This document shows positions 41,775-54,477 of a DNA stretch of 64,000 nt, piece by piece. The notes beneath the pieces are model-generated. The model searched no databases, was not told the DNA's origin, and saw nothing but the letters and a program-made list of their open reading frames with translations. The stretch covers positions 4,684,767 to 4,748,766 of the forward strand of contig OY744469.1 in NCBI GenBank assembly GCA_963556145.1. Direction: 5' to 3'. The position numbers were made by a program, and so were the translations under genes. The DNA comes from Hygrocybe punicea (taxonomy: Eukaryota > Basidiomycota > Agaricomycetes > Agaricales > Hygrophoraceae). Each line of letters starts with the position of its first letter. Positions within the stretch are counted from its first letter, which is position 1.

Positions 41775-44700
41775 ATGAATCCCCACAACATCATCTGTGT
41801 CTGCATTGCAGGTTTGACTTATCTACATTTCCTTGCAAATGCAACATTATTTCCACAACTATGCCAAAATCAACTTATGTATATCTCTCCTGAACCAATT
41901 TCCTTGCCTTTGATATTGACCTTGACCCAAGAATTGGGTGTTTCTCAAAGAAAACTCATAGAACATGAGTTTGCCCCAGATCAGGGCGATACAACAATAT
42001 TGATGCAAATAAATGCAACAAAAAGTGTAGAGTTCATTCAAATAACAAAAGTTAACTTGACGATCGATCCATTATTCATTTGGACTACATTTAAAAATAG
42101 CGCGGTCACAATGCAATTACGTTTTATTCAATATGCCAGGACATATTTCTTGCCTCCTAAATATCTCTTTGCTTTGTATTGTCTTCTCAAACCTATCACT
42201 GTCCAATGTCGTTGTCAAATGATCAAGGCATTGCTCATGCGATTACTATTGAGACGACATGATTTCAGATCATATTTATTTCATTGTATTACTAGTTCTC
42301 TAACACATGAAATGTTGCTGTGGATCACACTATGTTTCATAATACGACATAGTCGTTCCAATATAATTGTGTTCAATTTGAATTTATTCAGAAACCCGTT
42401 TAAATCTTTATATATAAATTCCCTTCATGGATATCATTTCATTGGTGGTGGTAAACGAATACCAACATTCAAATTTAACCTTCTTCAATCTTTCATGCTC
42501 CCATCCAATAATATCAACCATGATTCCGACATACTATTTGAATACGTGGATCATGTTGATCAACAGGCGGCCAACATTGTATATGGAGATAGAAAAAAAT
42601 ATTTGTGGGTCAAAATGCCTTTGCATGAACTTTTGCCAAAGTTGACGGTGAAGGATATTGGTGAAATAACAACAATACATGGTATATATTTGTCAAAGAC
42701 ATTATGAAGATTACATGGACAAGATCTATCTGTGCCATTAATGGGGCATAATTGTTCAGCCTGTAATACTCATGTTTCTATTTTTCATGTGCATGATATT
42801 AAATCACATAAAGACCTGTGTAAACAGTGGTACAGAAGACAACAAATGACAGAAACATATGAGTGCGGCAAAGAAGAAACTCAGACTCAAATGAAAGAAG
42901 AATTGGACAAGTCAGATGAGCAATCATTTCCTCCTCCTCCACCATCTATTGAATTGAAGGAAACCATAATCAGCAACTGGTGCAGAGATACATCACCCGA
43001 ATGTTTTCAAGAAAGTGGGTGTGCCGTGTGCGGTCAATTGGTTGCATTGAAGAACATGTCTTTATTGTCAAAGACAAAGGTTAATCTGAAAATATTAACT
43101 AGAGACAATATGGGAATCACAAGATGTGAACGATATCATTGTTCTGATCCAATAGAGGATATCAAAGGTCCAGTGCTAGATAACACATGTAAATGGATAT
43201 GCAAACCATGTGTGCTCAGTCTGAATAAAGGCCAAACTCCCAAATATGCTTTGGCAAATGGACTTTGGATGGGAAGAATTCCTGCACAACTTCAAAATCT
43301 AACATTTGCTGAACAACTTTTGATTGCCCATGTTCGTCACAACAAATGTATTGTTCGTGTCTCATCTGGGATGCATAAAATGAAAGCAAATGCCATCATG
43401 TTTCAAAATCCAACACCAAAGATATATCAATGGTTGCCTCCAACAATTAAAGAACTTGATGAAGTGCTAGCATTCATTTTCACCTGTCCTGCCAGACCAA
43501 CTCCAGAAGACATGGAGCGAACACCTTTATTGGTTCGCCGATGGCGAGTTTCTGCAGCTTTAGAATGGCTGAAATTGAACCACATGGATTACTATGATTT
43601 AGATATCTCCTATGAAAATCTAGCACAATATCCAGATCATGGAATTCCTGTTGTGATTGCATATCGACCAGCAGACACAAATAAGGAACCGGAAGCCACT
43701 AGTGCATTTGACAATGAAGAGGAAGATGGTGTGGAAGATGGGCCTTGTCCCTTTGTTGTTAGTGGAGTAACTGGTGAAAATCTAGATATTACAAGTCCAA
43801 AGGCATTAATAGCTAGAGCGACAAAGCACTTGATAGATGACCATGGTGGTGTTCTTGCCATCAGCCATGCTAGAAATCCAGAATCATTCTTTAATAATCC
43901 TCAGTTATATCCTATGATGTTCCCCTACCTATTTCCATATGGCTTGGGCGGTATTAGCAGCATTGACAAAGATGTTTTAAGCATCAGTGATATGATGCAT
44001 AAAAGGCATCTTCTGATGTACCATGACAAAAGATTTCAAACCAATCCCTATTTCCCACTGATTGCATTCAATCAGGAACAGATTAAGGACAGTACAACAG
44101 GTGGATATCTGTTGACTAATAAACATAATTTCAATGATATTGCAGATCGCTTGATGAATATCAATACAGCTGTTTTAGATGATCTCTCTAAAAGACTGTC
44201 TAGAGGTGATAGAGTCAAACCAGATACCCCTGAAGAAAAAGCATGTTATAGGCTTATATCAGACTTGGATCATGTAGCTGGTCAGGTCAAAGGTTCAATT
44301 ACTAACAAAAAATACATGCGAAATGAGATTTGGTCTCTGATATCCTATATTGGTGCTCTGACTTGGTTTATCACTTTTGCACCTGCAGACATCAATCACC
44401 CACTATGCTTATATTATGCTGACAACAAAGAAAAGTTTTATCCTAAACTACGTCTACCCCAGGATTGTTACAAACTAATCGCAAATAATCCAGTTGCTGG
44501 AGCTCGCTTCTTTCACTTTACTACTGAAATGTTCATCAAACATATATTAGGAATAAATGAATCTCACCCTGGCCTTTATGGAAACACATCAGGTTATTAT
44601 GCGACGGTAGAGGAACAAGGACGTCTTACCTTGCATCTTCATATGCTGTTGTGGATAAAGGGATGCCTTACACCTCAGGAAATACGTGACAAAATTATGG

Positions 44701-47700
44701 TTGAAAATTCTGACTTTCAGAAAAGATTAGTGGAATACTTGGAAAGTTTGTGTGTAGGACAATTCATGACAGGTTCTAAAGATGAGGTATCACAGAAAAT
44801 GGAACAGACAATGTTGAAACCTGAATATCAACCACCGACATGTGTATTGCCAGATCCACCATCATATAATTGTTCCATGAATTGTCAATATCACAACAAA
44901 AGATCAACATGGTGGCAAAGGTTTCAAGATGTTGTAGATGATCTTTTATTGCGATTAAATGTACATAACAGACATGACGGCAAAAAAAAGCCATATTGTC
45001 TTAATTCGAAAGGTGAATGTAAACAACGATTTCCCCGAGATATCTTTCAACAAACCTTTGTAGAACCTAATACTGGTGCTCTCAACCTCAAGCATGGTGA
45101 ACCTTGGATGAACACGGTGACACCTGGTTACATATATGCTACGATGCAATTCTGATGTGACCAGCTTATTATCAGGTACTGCTATAAAGGCCATAGTTGC
45201 ATACATAACAGATTATATTACAAAATTCTCCTTGAAGACCTATAGCATTTTTGAAGTGATAAAGAGTATTTTTGATAAGAATTCCGAAATGATTGGTGGC
45301 GACCTGAAAAGAAAAGACAAAGTCAGAAAACTGTTTACACAAATAGTCAATTCACTCACCTCCAAAATGGAAATTGGTGCTCCAATGGCTTCATTATATG
45401 TGCTTGGAAATCCTGATCACTACACCAGTCATAAATTTGTGCCATTCTTTTGGAGATCTTATGTTAAAGAGGTTATCAGTGCATGGTCTGATGAAGAAAT
45501 TGCTAATATATGTGAAGACCAAAATAATACACAAAAGGTTGTTATTGGTAAGAATAATGGTGCATACATTAAACTTTCCAAAGTAAATAATTATATGTTC
45601 AGACCAGCTTTGTATGATAATGTATCACTGTATGACTGGATACGTCTTGCCACTATGGAACCAAATAAAAGACGCACCAAAACAAAAAGCAAAAGGGCCA
45701 GAAAAGAACCCATGCAAAACCATATTTTGGACAATCTAGGCTGTGATGATTTGTCTGACTCCTTCACTGAACCTACTAATGTTGACGACTCCAGTGATGA
45801 CGACTTGTCTGATGTCATTGATAGTGATATACGCATGGAGATAGATGAATTTCCGAAACCTGATGTTTTGAATAGAAATGCAGGTTCAGAAATAGCTGAT
45901 AAAACAAATGAAGTTGATCTTAATAAATTGACAAAAATTGAAAATGATTATACTTTACATTCCAATCATCCACGATATCTTACCCACCATGCCAAAATGA
46001 AAGGGAATGATCCTTTCATAGTTCCTAATTTTATTCCAAACACTTTGCCAAGGGCTGACCGTGGTGATCGAGAATATTATTGTTGTACAATGTTAACGTT
46101 TTTCAAGCCATGGAGAAGTGGCAAAGAACTCAAATGTAAATTACAAACATGGGATAATGCTTTTATAGACCATGAGTTTTCTAAAAGAGAGCTGAAGATC
46201 ATGAAATACTTTGGTTTACGATATGAGTGTCTAGATGCAAGAGATGATTTCTCTGCTAAACGTCGAAAGAATAATACTGAAGATATAAGGTATTCATGGG
46301 CAACTTCAAACAATCTTGATGAACTGGATGACATGCACAATGCTGAATTAGCCATTAATGGTGATGACTTCAACAATAATATTGGTGAAGACAATAATGA
46401 CACAGAAATACTTCTGAAACTTGGCCATAAAGGACAAAAGAGGAAGGATCAAATGCTAATAGCTGAAAGAACTTTGAAAAGGTCAGGGTGGCTCGATGAT
46501 TGTATTGATGGTACCCCAGATATAGGACCATTGATACTTATAGAACCACCTGTAGTACAATCAGCAAAATTGTGGAGAACTGCAGTCCTTGCAAAGAAAA
46601 AGGAAATCATCGATGACAGAAATAAAAATTTACCAACAAAAACAGCAACCATAGATAAATTGGGAAATTTTCAATATAATGATGTCAAGATAGTGGACGC
46701 AGCATACATCAACCATATGTTTATTCCTGCAAACAGAGCTGATCGTCATCTTATTGATGTAACTATCAAGGATTACAAGTTGAACACTGACCAAAAGAGA
46801 GCATTTCATATCATTGCCAATCACTCTACCTTGATTAACAGTTCTGATAAGCTACGCATGTATCTTGGTGGGATGGCAGGCACAGGGAAATCACAAGTCA
46901 TCAAAGCATTGACTAGTTTCTTTGGTAAACACAATGAAAATCATTGGTTTGTGGTTCTTGCACCAACTGGTGGTGCTGCTGCCCTTGTCAATGGATCTAC
47001 ATATCACTCAATCCTGGGAATTAATCATGGAGGTTCATCTCGTTCCCTTGCACAAGTCCGTGCCAATCTTGATGGTGTGGATTACATTTTCATTGATGAG
47101 GTGTCAATGTTATCTTGCAGAGATATGTATAAAATCAGTGCTCAGTGTGCAAAAGCACGTGGTGTTTATGATGAACCCTTTGGTGGCATTAATATGATAT
47201 TTGCAGGAGATTTTGGACAACTTCCACCAGCTATGAGTGGTGCTCCTTTGTACTCTGGAACCGTTGGTGTCCAAATCAATTCCAGTCAAACTATACCAAA
47301 TCAGGAAGCTGCTATAGGCAAAGCTCTTTGGCATCAGATTACAACAGTTGTTATATTATGTGAAAATATGAGACAAACCAATCAGTCAAAAGAAGATGTC
47401 CAACTGAGACAGGCGTTGGAAAACATGAGATACAAAGCATGTACTCAAGAAGATATTGCATTTCTTCGTACTCGCATCGCAGGAAAAGGTCCAAATGATC
47501 CAAAATTAGCCCAAAAGAAATTCAGGAATGTATCAGTTGTAACTGCATTGAATGCACAAAAAGACAAAATCAATGAACTTGGTATTCAACGTTTTGCTGC
47601 TGAAAATAAAAGACCATTAACATCATTCTATTCCATAGACAGATGGAATGATCCTACTAGTTCCAATAGCAAAAGAAAATCTCATCACATGTCAACAATT

Positions 47701-47860
47701 TTGGATCCTATTCGACACACAAAGATATTGGAACCTTCACTCCAAAAGCTACTTTGGAGCCAACCACATGCATCATCCTCTGATCATATACCAGGAAGAT
47801 TGGACTTGTGTGTAGGCATGCCAGTGATGCTGAGAAACAATGATGCGATGGAGTTACCAG
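41775..47860 (+). pseudogene. Helitron Rep-helicase, broken in three ways
   Basis: One frame runs from 41775 to 45155 with a single TGA at 42705-42707. Its C-terminal part carries Helitron_like_N features (YPMMFPYLFPYGLGG), the HUH motif of the Rep nuclease (LTLHLHMLLWIKG, about 44630-44665) and FFHFTTEMFIKHILG. At about 45130 the frame shifts by +1. The next frame, to 47860, has the two-tyrosine motif (AYITDYITKFSLKTY, about 45196-45240), a Walker A (GGMAGTGKSQ, 46870) and Walker B (DYIFIDEVSML, 47080) of a PIF1-type SF1B helicase, and GDFGQLPPAMSGAP. The sequence is lost after LDLCVGMPVMLRNNDA, so the last helicase motifs are missing. In life the protein nicks and transfers one strand for rolling-circle transposition. 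This copy cannot make it intact. Confidence 0.85.
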
Positions 47861-48472
47861 AACCAAACGAGCCCCGAACACCTTTTGCACCTTTGAGAAC
47901 CCTGGACACAAGAACACTGCGACACAAGAACACTGTGACACAAGAACACTGCGACACAAGAACTGCGAACCGAGAACTGCGAACCGAGAACCCGTGATAC
48001 GAGAACCGCGAAACATCAGTTTGGTCATCTACCACCACCACAATGGATGATATGGTCCCACTCTGAGATGGAGGACTGGGAGTTGTGACTGAGGAGTTTT
48101 GGGAGCTGAGAGAGAGTCCAGTTTGGTCATCTGCCACCACCGATCTTTGATGGATGATAGGGTCCCGCTCCATGTGATGGAGGACTGGGAGTCGTGACTG
48201 GAGAGTGATGTTGAGAGATTTTGGAGAGATTTTTTTTTTTTTTTTGGTCAGTTCAGTCTTGTTTTTTGGTTTTCTGCTAGCGACGAGGGCGTCACTACAG
48301 AGAAGGGGGGCAATTGTAGTGGTTGTGCCTGACAGATCACGTGACTAGATCCTTAGTCAGTAGCGCTTCCAGATGTAGTAGTCGGTCCATCATCCCATCC
48401 GGATCAGCCTTTCGTGGGCATTCCCTCGAGTCCTGCGTGAGCCCCCAGGGGAGGTACCTCGGTACCTCTCCA
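47861..48472 (+). mobile_element. 3' fragment of an LTR retrotransposon
   Basis: It starts where Helitron similarity ends. It contains four GACACAAGAACACTG repeats (about 47907-47965), a tandem duplication of about 115 bp (about 48017-48225, units starting CAGTTTGGTCATCT), a hairpin TAGCGACGAGGGCGTCACTA, a polypurine tract AGAAGGGGGGCAAT, and a 158-bp LTR (48315-48472, TGTAGTGG to CCTCTCCA). The 5' part is absent. Confidence 0.65.
48315..48472 (+). repeat. LTR (158 bp), single copy
   Basis: Its design is similar to the 155-bp LTRs at 27.8 and 30.4 kb. It has CACGTG near the start and an inverted GGTACCTCGGTACC near the end. Confidence 0.65.
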
Positions 48473-48687
48473 GCGGCAGCCAATGGTAGATGGGCCCAAA
48501 GCTCATAGTTGCTGAGGGATGCATATCGGAGACAATGTCTTATGCGGCTGGCATTGTCAAGACTGGCGTCGACAGCGAGAAGCTCTACTTCTTCAAAGAA
48601 GTGGTTTAATGTCAGTGGGTTTCCGTTGAATGTGGGAGTGGTTGAGTGACCACAAGTGGGCATGGGGCAGAAGGTGGTGGTAGACAT
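48473..48687 (-). pseudogene. Gag N-terminal fragment of an LTR retrotransposon
   Basis: From ATG 48687 the minus-strand frame encodes CGHSTTPTFNGNPLTLNHFF and LRYASLSNYELWAHLPLAAA. This aligns with the gag region at 7486 (PTFHGD, LRYLNNDDYEL). It is cut at 48473 by the neighbouring LTR. Upstream on the minus strand lie its leader, PBS (about 49097) and LTR end. Confidence 0.65.
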
Positions 48688-49650
48688 GATGGATATATAT
48701 ATAAAAGCAGTGATGCAGTTAAGTGAAACTACACGGATGATCGATGTTCGTAAGTTGGGTGTCAGATAACGCTAATATGTGGAGCGGATGACGAAGTTGC
48801 AGATGATGATGTTCGTAGGTCGGAGGTCAGATACATGAGTCGGATGTTGGTAATACAGATGATGATGTTCGTGGGTCGGATATCGGATACGTGGGTCGGA
48901 TGTCAGGTATGTGGGTCGGATGTCGGGTACGTGGGTCGGATGTCGGGTACGTGTGTCCGATGTTGGGTATGTGGGTCAGATGTCAAAAGTACAGATGACG
49001 ATGTTCGGAGGGTCGGCAATGGTTTTAGATGGAAAGCAAGAGAAGAACAGAATCATGTAAGAATCATGAAAAAGACACTGGAATACCCCTCGCAATGGGC
49101 TCCAGATGAAGTGTCGAGTTCGGGTGGTTGTGGAAGCTAGATAAGAATCCTCTGAACCTGGGTGGGTCAGCGTAGAAGTGACTAGGAGTATTAGTGTCTA
49201 TAAGTCATGAAGGGGTAGAAGATGAAAGTAAAATAAAGCCGTTGTAGAGACATCTATATCTCTGGGTACGTATTCACTCATTTTACTATATTTCCTATTT
49301 GTTCTATTTGTATGTAGTGGCTGTTGTAAATAGTCAAAAACAAGAAGAGTTTTTGGGTTTCTATCCCACTGACAATGGACTCGCACACCCTGAATCCGCG
49401 CCTACCCAGGCCGCGTTCACCACACCGTCATCTAAAACTATCAAAATAGACCAAGCCGGACGTAAGCCAACAATACCGACAACAACGGGTATGGTGGGTC
49501 GGGTGGCGGGTGACAAGTGGGTGATTGGAATAAGACCAAAGGGTGTCAACGTTGAAGACGAAGGAAGGAATATGAATACGATATAGTAAATCTAATGGAG
49601 GGACTCTGGAACTGAGGGCAAAAGGGAAGTATGTTCTCTTTTTGATACAG
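48688..49650 (-). mobile_element. Retrotransposon leader, PBS and LTR end (duplicate of 22941-24308)
   Basis: Read on the minus strand this is the sequence of 22941-23085 joined to 23961-24308, without the 871-bp solo LTR found there. The leader next to gag contains tandem 16-19-bp repeats such as GTGGGTCGGATGTCGGGTAC (48880-48960) that lie outside the duplicated part. Confidence 0.65.
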
Positions 49651-50502
49651 TGATATGGTTTGCACATCTATGACCTCGGATGAAGAGATAATAAAAGAGA
49701 AACACATCGCAAAGTTGCGAACGAGACTTGGGACACTCCCGACGGCAATGCAATAAGGTGCGATGAGACGCACAATTAAATAAACAAATGCGAAGAAACG
49801 CAAGATGACACAAGGACACAGTGCAGTAAGAAACGAAGATCGGAAGGCTTAGCTGGATGTCCTAGATGACAGCACAGTACACGGCAATGACGCAACGAGA
49901 TGGAGTTTCTGCGCTACGACTTATGTCGCTATAGCGGAGTGTACGCAATGAAAAGAGATGTAGACTGATTGAGAATGATTAGTTTTCTTAGAACTAAAAC
50001 GCAGACCGATGGAAAGGGGAGAACTGGGTTCTTGTTCTTCTCTACTACTACAGAACAACCTTTTATACTTCAAAGAGATAGGGGCATAATGGTAGAGGAA
50101 TGAAATAGAAATGCGACAAAGTATCGCATGAAAGGAGACGGAATGGTGAGGATAGTGAATAATTTGAAATAAGAGTAAGTATCACATGAAAGTCGGCAAA
50201 AGGAAGAGGAAAGACCGGAGGAATTACATTTCCTACATCAGATTTGTTGTCCGAATGCGTAGACCATGTGGACTATACTGTTTCATCTTGTCAAGATCGG
50301 ACTGAGTCAGTAGGATCCAGCGATAACATAGCGAGAATGTCACGAGAACGTTGAAGGTGTGTGCGCAAGTCGGCGAAGAGTCGTACAAGTCATGCCAGGT
50401 GCACGGATGTTTCGCAGGTACGCTGGATGTGGAAGAGCCATACGAAGAACAGAAACAATGATCTGAGACAATTCCATGCCCAAAGGGACAAGCTGCGTAT
50501 CA
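49651..50502 (-). mobile_element. Solo LTR of family R (852 bp), uninterrupted duplicate
   Basis: Runs from TGATATGG to GCGTATCA and corresponds to 6026-6415 plus 22479-22940. It abuts the duplicated 22-codon ORF fragment. Confidence 0.8.
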
Positions 50503-50568
50503 CTGTTGTGCTGGCAGATTTTCATCCACTTCAGAGGTGGCATTTGATGCTGCATCCTCTTCTTCCAT
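50500..50568 (-). pseudogene. Duplicate of the truncated 22-codon ORF
   Basis: Same peptide start (MEEEDAASNATSEVDENLP) as 5960-6028, ended by the first bases of the LTR. Confidence 0.4.
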
Positions 50569-52450
50569 AGTGACAACTACAGTGGAAAATAAACCAAGTT
50601 TACTGTGTACTATTGGACTACGAATGTGCGTTCAGGTTTTCAGCAGCTTCCTTATTTAGAGAGACACAGCCACCATTCAAAAATCGTGATTCCAATACTC
50701 GCTGAAAATGGCTGTAAAAGTAACTAGCGTGTACATGAGCACATGACAGTGATTGATGAAAATAGAAAGTACTACCTTTCAGGTTCCAACCCAACAAAAA
50801 ATTCTGCTAACAGGGCTAGTAAAAACATTTGTGTGAATATGAACCAGAACTGTGAATATTACAAAAAGGGCTAGGCCCAGAGCAGTTGCCAGTGATATTG
50901 GACATGGTAATATGTTGACAGGAGTCTTTAATAGTCAGATCAAGAAGTGACTCAGGCTGTGAAGCAGCTGCATATCAAATTTCCTCACTGAAATCCTGAC
51001 TGTCCCCAGTCAATCGCATGGGCTAAATGTCTTTATAATTGAAAAGCATATGTCCCGGAAAAGACGGCAAAGACAAACTGGAATAGACAAAAACTGGAGT
51101 ACAATGACATTGCTCAGCTTACAGCAACACTACTAACCCTCTAACAATACAATTGGCCCTTCGACTTTCTGAAGCATATTGTTGAGGATGGTAAGCTGAC
51201 AAAAATTATCTTCAAAGACAGCATGGAAAAGATTTGGTATATCTGAAATGAGCTTCAGTCATTCTTGGAAATTTTGAAGAACAAGAAGAAAACAATTACG
51301 TGGGTTGGCTGACTTCGGGGTTTCTGTCCGACAATCGAGGATAATGTAATCCACCATGTCATTCAAATCCAACCAAGCTCCATACTTACACCCAGGGAGA
51401 AAGCGAGAACTGTGTTCAGATAGTGCATTCCCTTCTCGTGTGAGCTCTATCCCCCATTTTGTCTCGGGAACAAAGAAATCAATGTGGCCCTGGCATGCTC
51501 CTGGCGCAGTGAAAAGCTCGGGACAAATGCGGACGCTACCACCAGTGGCTGCAAACAGACCACGATAGAATTCAAATTGATAACGAGCTTCAAGAGGACG
51601 ATCCGAAAAGGCCACTCCAATACGAGATGGAGACGACAGCTGAGAAGGATTGAATTTCTTGAGAATTGAAAAGGTCATGTCTTGAACAGTCACATATGGA
51701 CATTCGACGAGAATCGGAGTCAATCGCAATGAAACATACATTGCGTGAAGTGGTGAAGAGAACGTGTAAAAGGTCTTGTCCCGATACAGTCCAGATAGCA
51801 TCCAGCCGTGGAGATGGCAATAATTTTCATCAATATTTCCACTTGCTAGAATACAACCCTCTCTGAGGAGCTTTCGGAAAATGGATGCGACACCGGGCAT
51901 TTGCAGGTCGTCGAATGTGGGCAACCCTCACGAGAAGTTGGTAAGGCCGGAAAGTAATTCGCTGACTTGTTGGATCTTGAGTAAGTCGTCAACGATGAGG
52001 GTTCCTCTGTCTCATAATTTTTGGCGTTCCTGACATTTAAGCGCTGAGGAATATTTAACAGTGGATAAACTTGAGGGCTTAGTGTCTCAGATAACTTCGT
52101 CAACAGATCTCCAACCGCACCCGCATGTCCCATGGTCCATTCAAAAAGCGTCTGTCGAAGTGCCCGATCCACGCAAATGCCTTTGTGGTCAGCACCGCTG
52201 AAACGGTCCACAGCCTCTTCGAATTCTTCTCTGGAGAACAATAGACAGATTGGTGGAAAACCCGAACCATCGTGTTGAGGAGTTAAGGATATACGTGAGC
52301 TGGGCGGTAGGATAGGTGGAGTCCCTCCGTCATACTCCACTGGCTTGCGTCTCGGGCTACCATAGCTGCAAAACAAAATAGCAAGTGGCCCGCTGCCATG
52401 TTGTACGGTATCTTTGAAGAAATACTCCCAGAGATGACTATCCCAGTAGG

Positions 52451-53006
52451 TGTCATATCCCATGCAGCTCTGCCGGATTCCGACGAACTCCGCTCCGGAC
52501 TTTTCCGCCGACTTATCTTATCTTACCTTATCTTACCTTCTCGCGTACGTTATTGTTCTTCTCTTGTTAAGTACTATTCTTCCCCATCTCCGTTTACTCC
52601 GACCTCCTTTTCTCTTCCTCCCCTTTGTTTACTTGTCACCGTACATAGCAACCTTTTATCCCTTTTATTTTCTTCCGAACTCCGGTCCTCTTTCCAGAGT
52701 TCATATTGTCTTCACGTCTCCAAGGACATGACAATTAGTTTACCAAGTATATAAACTAGAACTACAATGTCCTGTAACTCCGTTCAGAAAATCAACTTGA
52801 GTTCCTTATTTCTTACCCACTCTCAAACTTAAGGCTTTCCCTTAAGCTCATTAATTATCTTAGTACTTAGTCCGGAACTCCGGACTAACTCCGCTCCATC
52901 CACGTCTTCTCAATACGACTTAAGGAAGTAGTGAACCTACTTCAAGAGTTGACGTCTCCGTTCCTCCGAAGAACTCCGATCCTTCCGGAGTTGCACGCCT
53001 CTAACA
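52451..53006. mobile_element. Solo LTR (556 bp) in the CRN pseudogene
   Basis: Starts TGTCATATCCCATGC and ends CGCCTCTAACA, with the 5-bp duplication GTAGG (52446-52450, 53007-53011). The uninterrupted site is seen in CRN copy 1 at about 4080. It is rich in CTCCGGA motifs. Confidence 0.88.
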
Positions 53007-53415
53007 GTAGGTATCTTGAGCGTTATCGAAGAGGAGGTAAAGTTTATTAGAGCTAGCGGAGGGGTATGTTTTGATTCTCTGATGCATTCGTTCCTGGATT
53101 GTGGTTCCTTCTTCTCTGCGCCATCCCTTGATGACCTCTACGGTCGCTGCACGATCATGTTTGAGAATGTGGTCGTGCAGCAATTCCATGAGTGTCGTCT
53201 TGCCACTACCCGGTGTCCCACGAACCTGTATAAATAAATATTAAATGTGTTAAACGAGAAGCATTAGGAAGGTCCGTAACGCACTTGGATGAGATGGGAC
53301 AAGACCAGCCTTGCATACAAGGAATCAACGGTAGCTTGACGTGGAGTCCAATGTTCTGGAGAGAGTGATAAGCAGCAATATTTTCAAACTAAAGCTGAAC
53401 TTGCCTTGAATGACT

Positions 53416-54477
53416 TAGTGTTGCCGAAGTTCAGTTCAGTCCGGTTCCGACCCTTTTTGGTGGAACCGCAAACCGAACTTCGGGTCCGGTTTGGCGCTGG
53501 GCCAAACCTGGACCCAGACGGCATCGAACTGTCTGTCCATGTTTGGTCTGGGTTCAGACACGGTCTGAACCCTGGACCGAGATGGGCTCACCCCATGAGC
53601 TCTGTTCTCCCCGCGAATGGCAGGCACGTATCAATTGATATGGCGCTGCACTTCGCGAGGTAGTTGGGCTGTGGGGGAGCCGTCCGGCGCTGCTGCTGCT
53701 GCCGCCGTTGCTGCTGCTGCTGCCGCTGTTGCTGCTGCTGCTGCCGCCGTTGCTGCTGCTGCTGGCATTGCTACTGCTGCTGCTGGCCGTCGTGGTTGTC
53801 CTTGCCATTGTTGTTGCCGCCGCTGGTGGTGATGTTGGATGGCATTTGCCATTGCCACTGCTGCTGCTGCCGTTGCTGCCGGCGCTGCTGCTTCCGCTGT
53901 TGCTGCTGCTGCTGGCCGTTGCCGTTGTCATTACCTGGTTGCTGTTGCCATTGCCATTGCCATTGCCGCCGCTGGTGGTGGTGGTGGTGGTGGTGGTGTT
54001 GCGGCTGTCCCGCGTCCGTTGGCATCGCGTTGGCGTTGGGATTCATTTTGTGCCGCGGTGGTGTGCTCGCGATGTGGTCGCGGTCGAGTTTCCTGTAACA
54101 GATAATATTAGTAAAGTTAAGATAAATGATAAAACTTACCTGTGTCCATGAATGCGACATTGTGTCGCGTTCATTGGCCTTGCGTTCAAGTTGTTGTTGT
54201 TGGTGAAGAAACTTCGTGTAATGGTCACATGATACCGTTAAACACGAAAAAGTAAGTAAAGAAATACGAAAAACAAATGAAATAAATACCTTGAAAATAT
54301 CCGCGTTCACGGTTTGGACGCAGTTTGGAGCCGTTCAGGAAATCCGGCAGGCCTCGAAACCCGGAACTGAACCCACGGTCCGGTTCAGCACTTGGCTGAA
54401 CTTAGACTGAACCTAGGGTTCGGTTCGGGGTTTGAACCGGGTTCAGCTAGGTTCGGAACCGAACTGCAGCAACACTA
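53416..54477. mobile_element. Non-autonomous hAT-like element with trinucleotide core (1062 bp)
   Basis: Ends TAGTGTTGCCGAAGTTC and GCAGCAACACTA, with the 8-bp duplication GAATGACT (53408-53415, 54478-54485). The empty site is seen in CRN copy 1 at about 3680. The GCT/GCC triplet core (about 53690-53990) is shorter than in 20309-21558. Confidence 0.88.
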
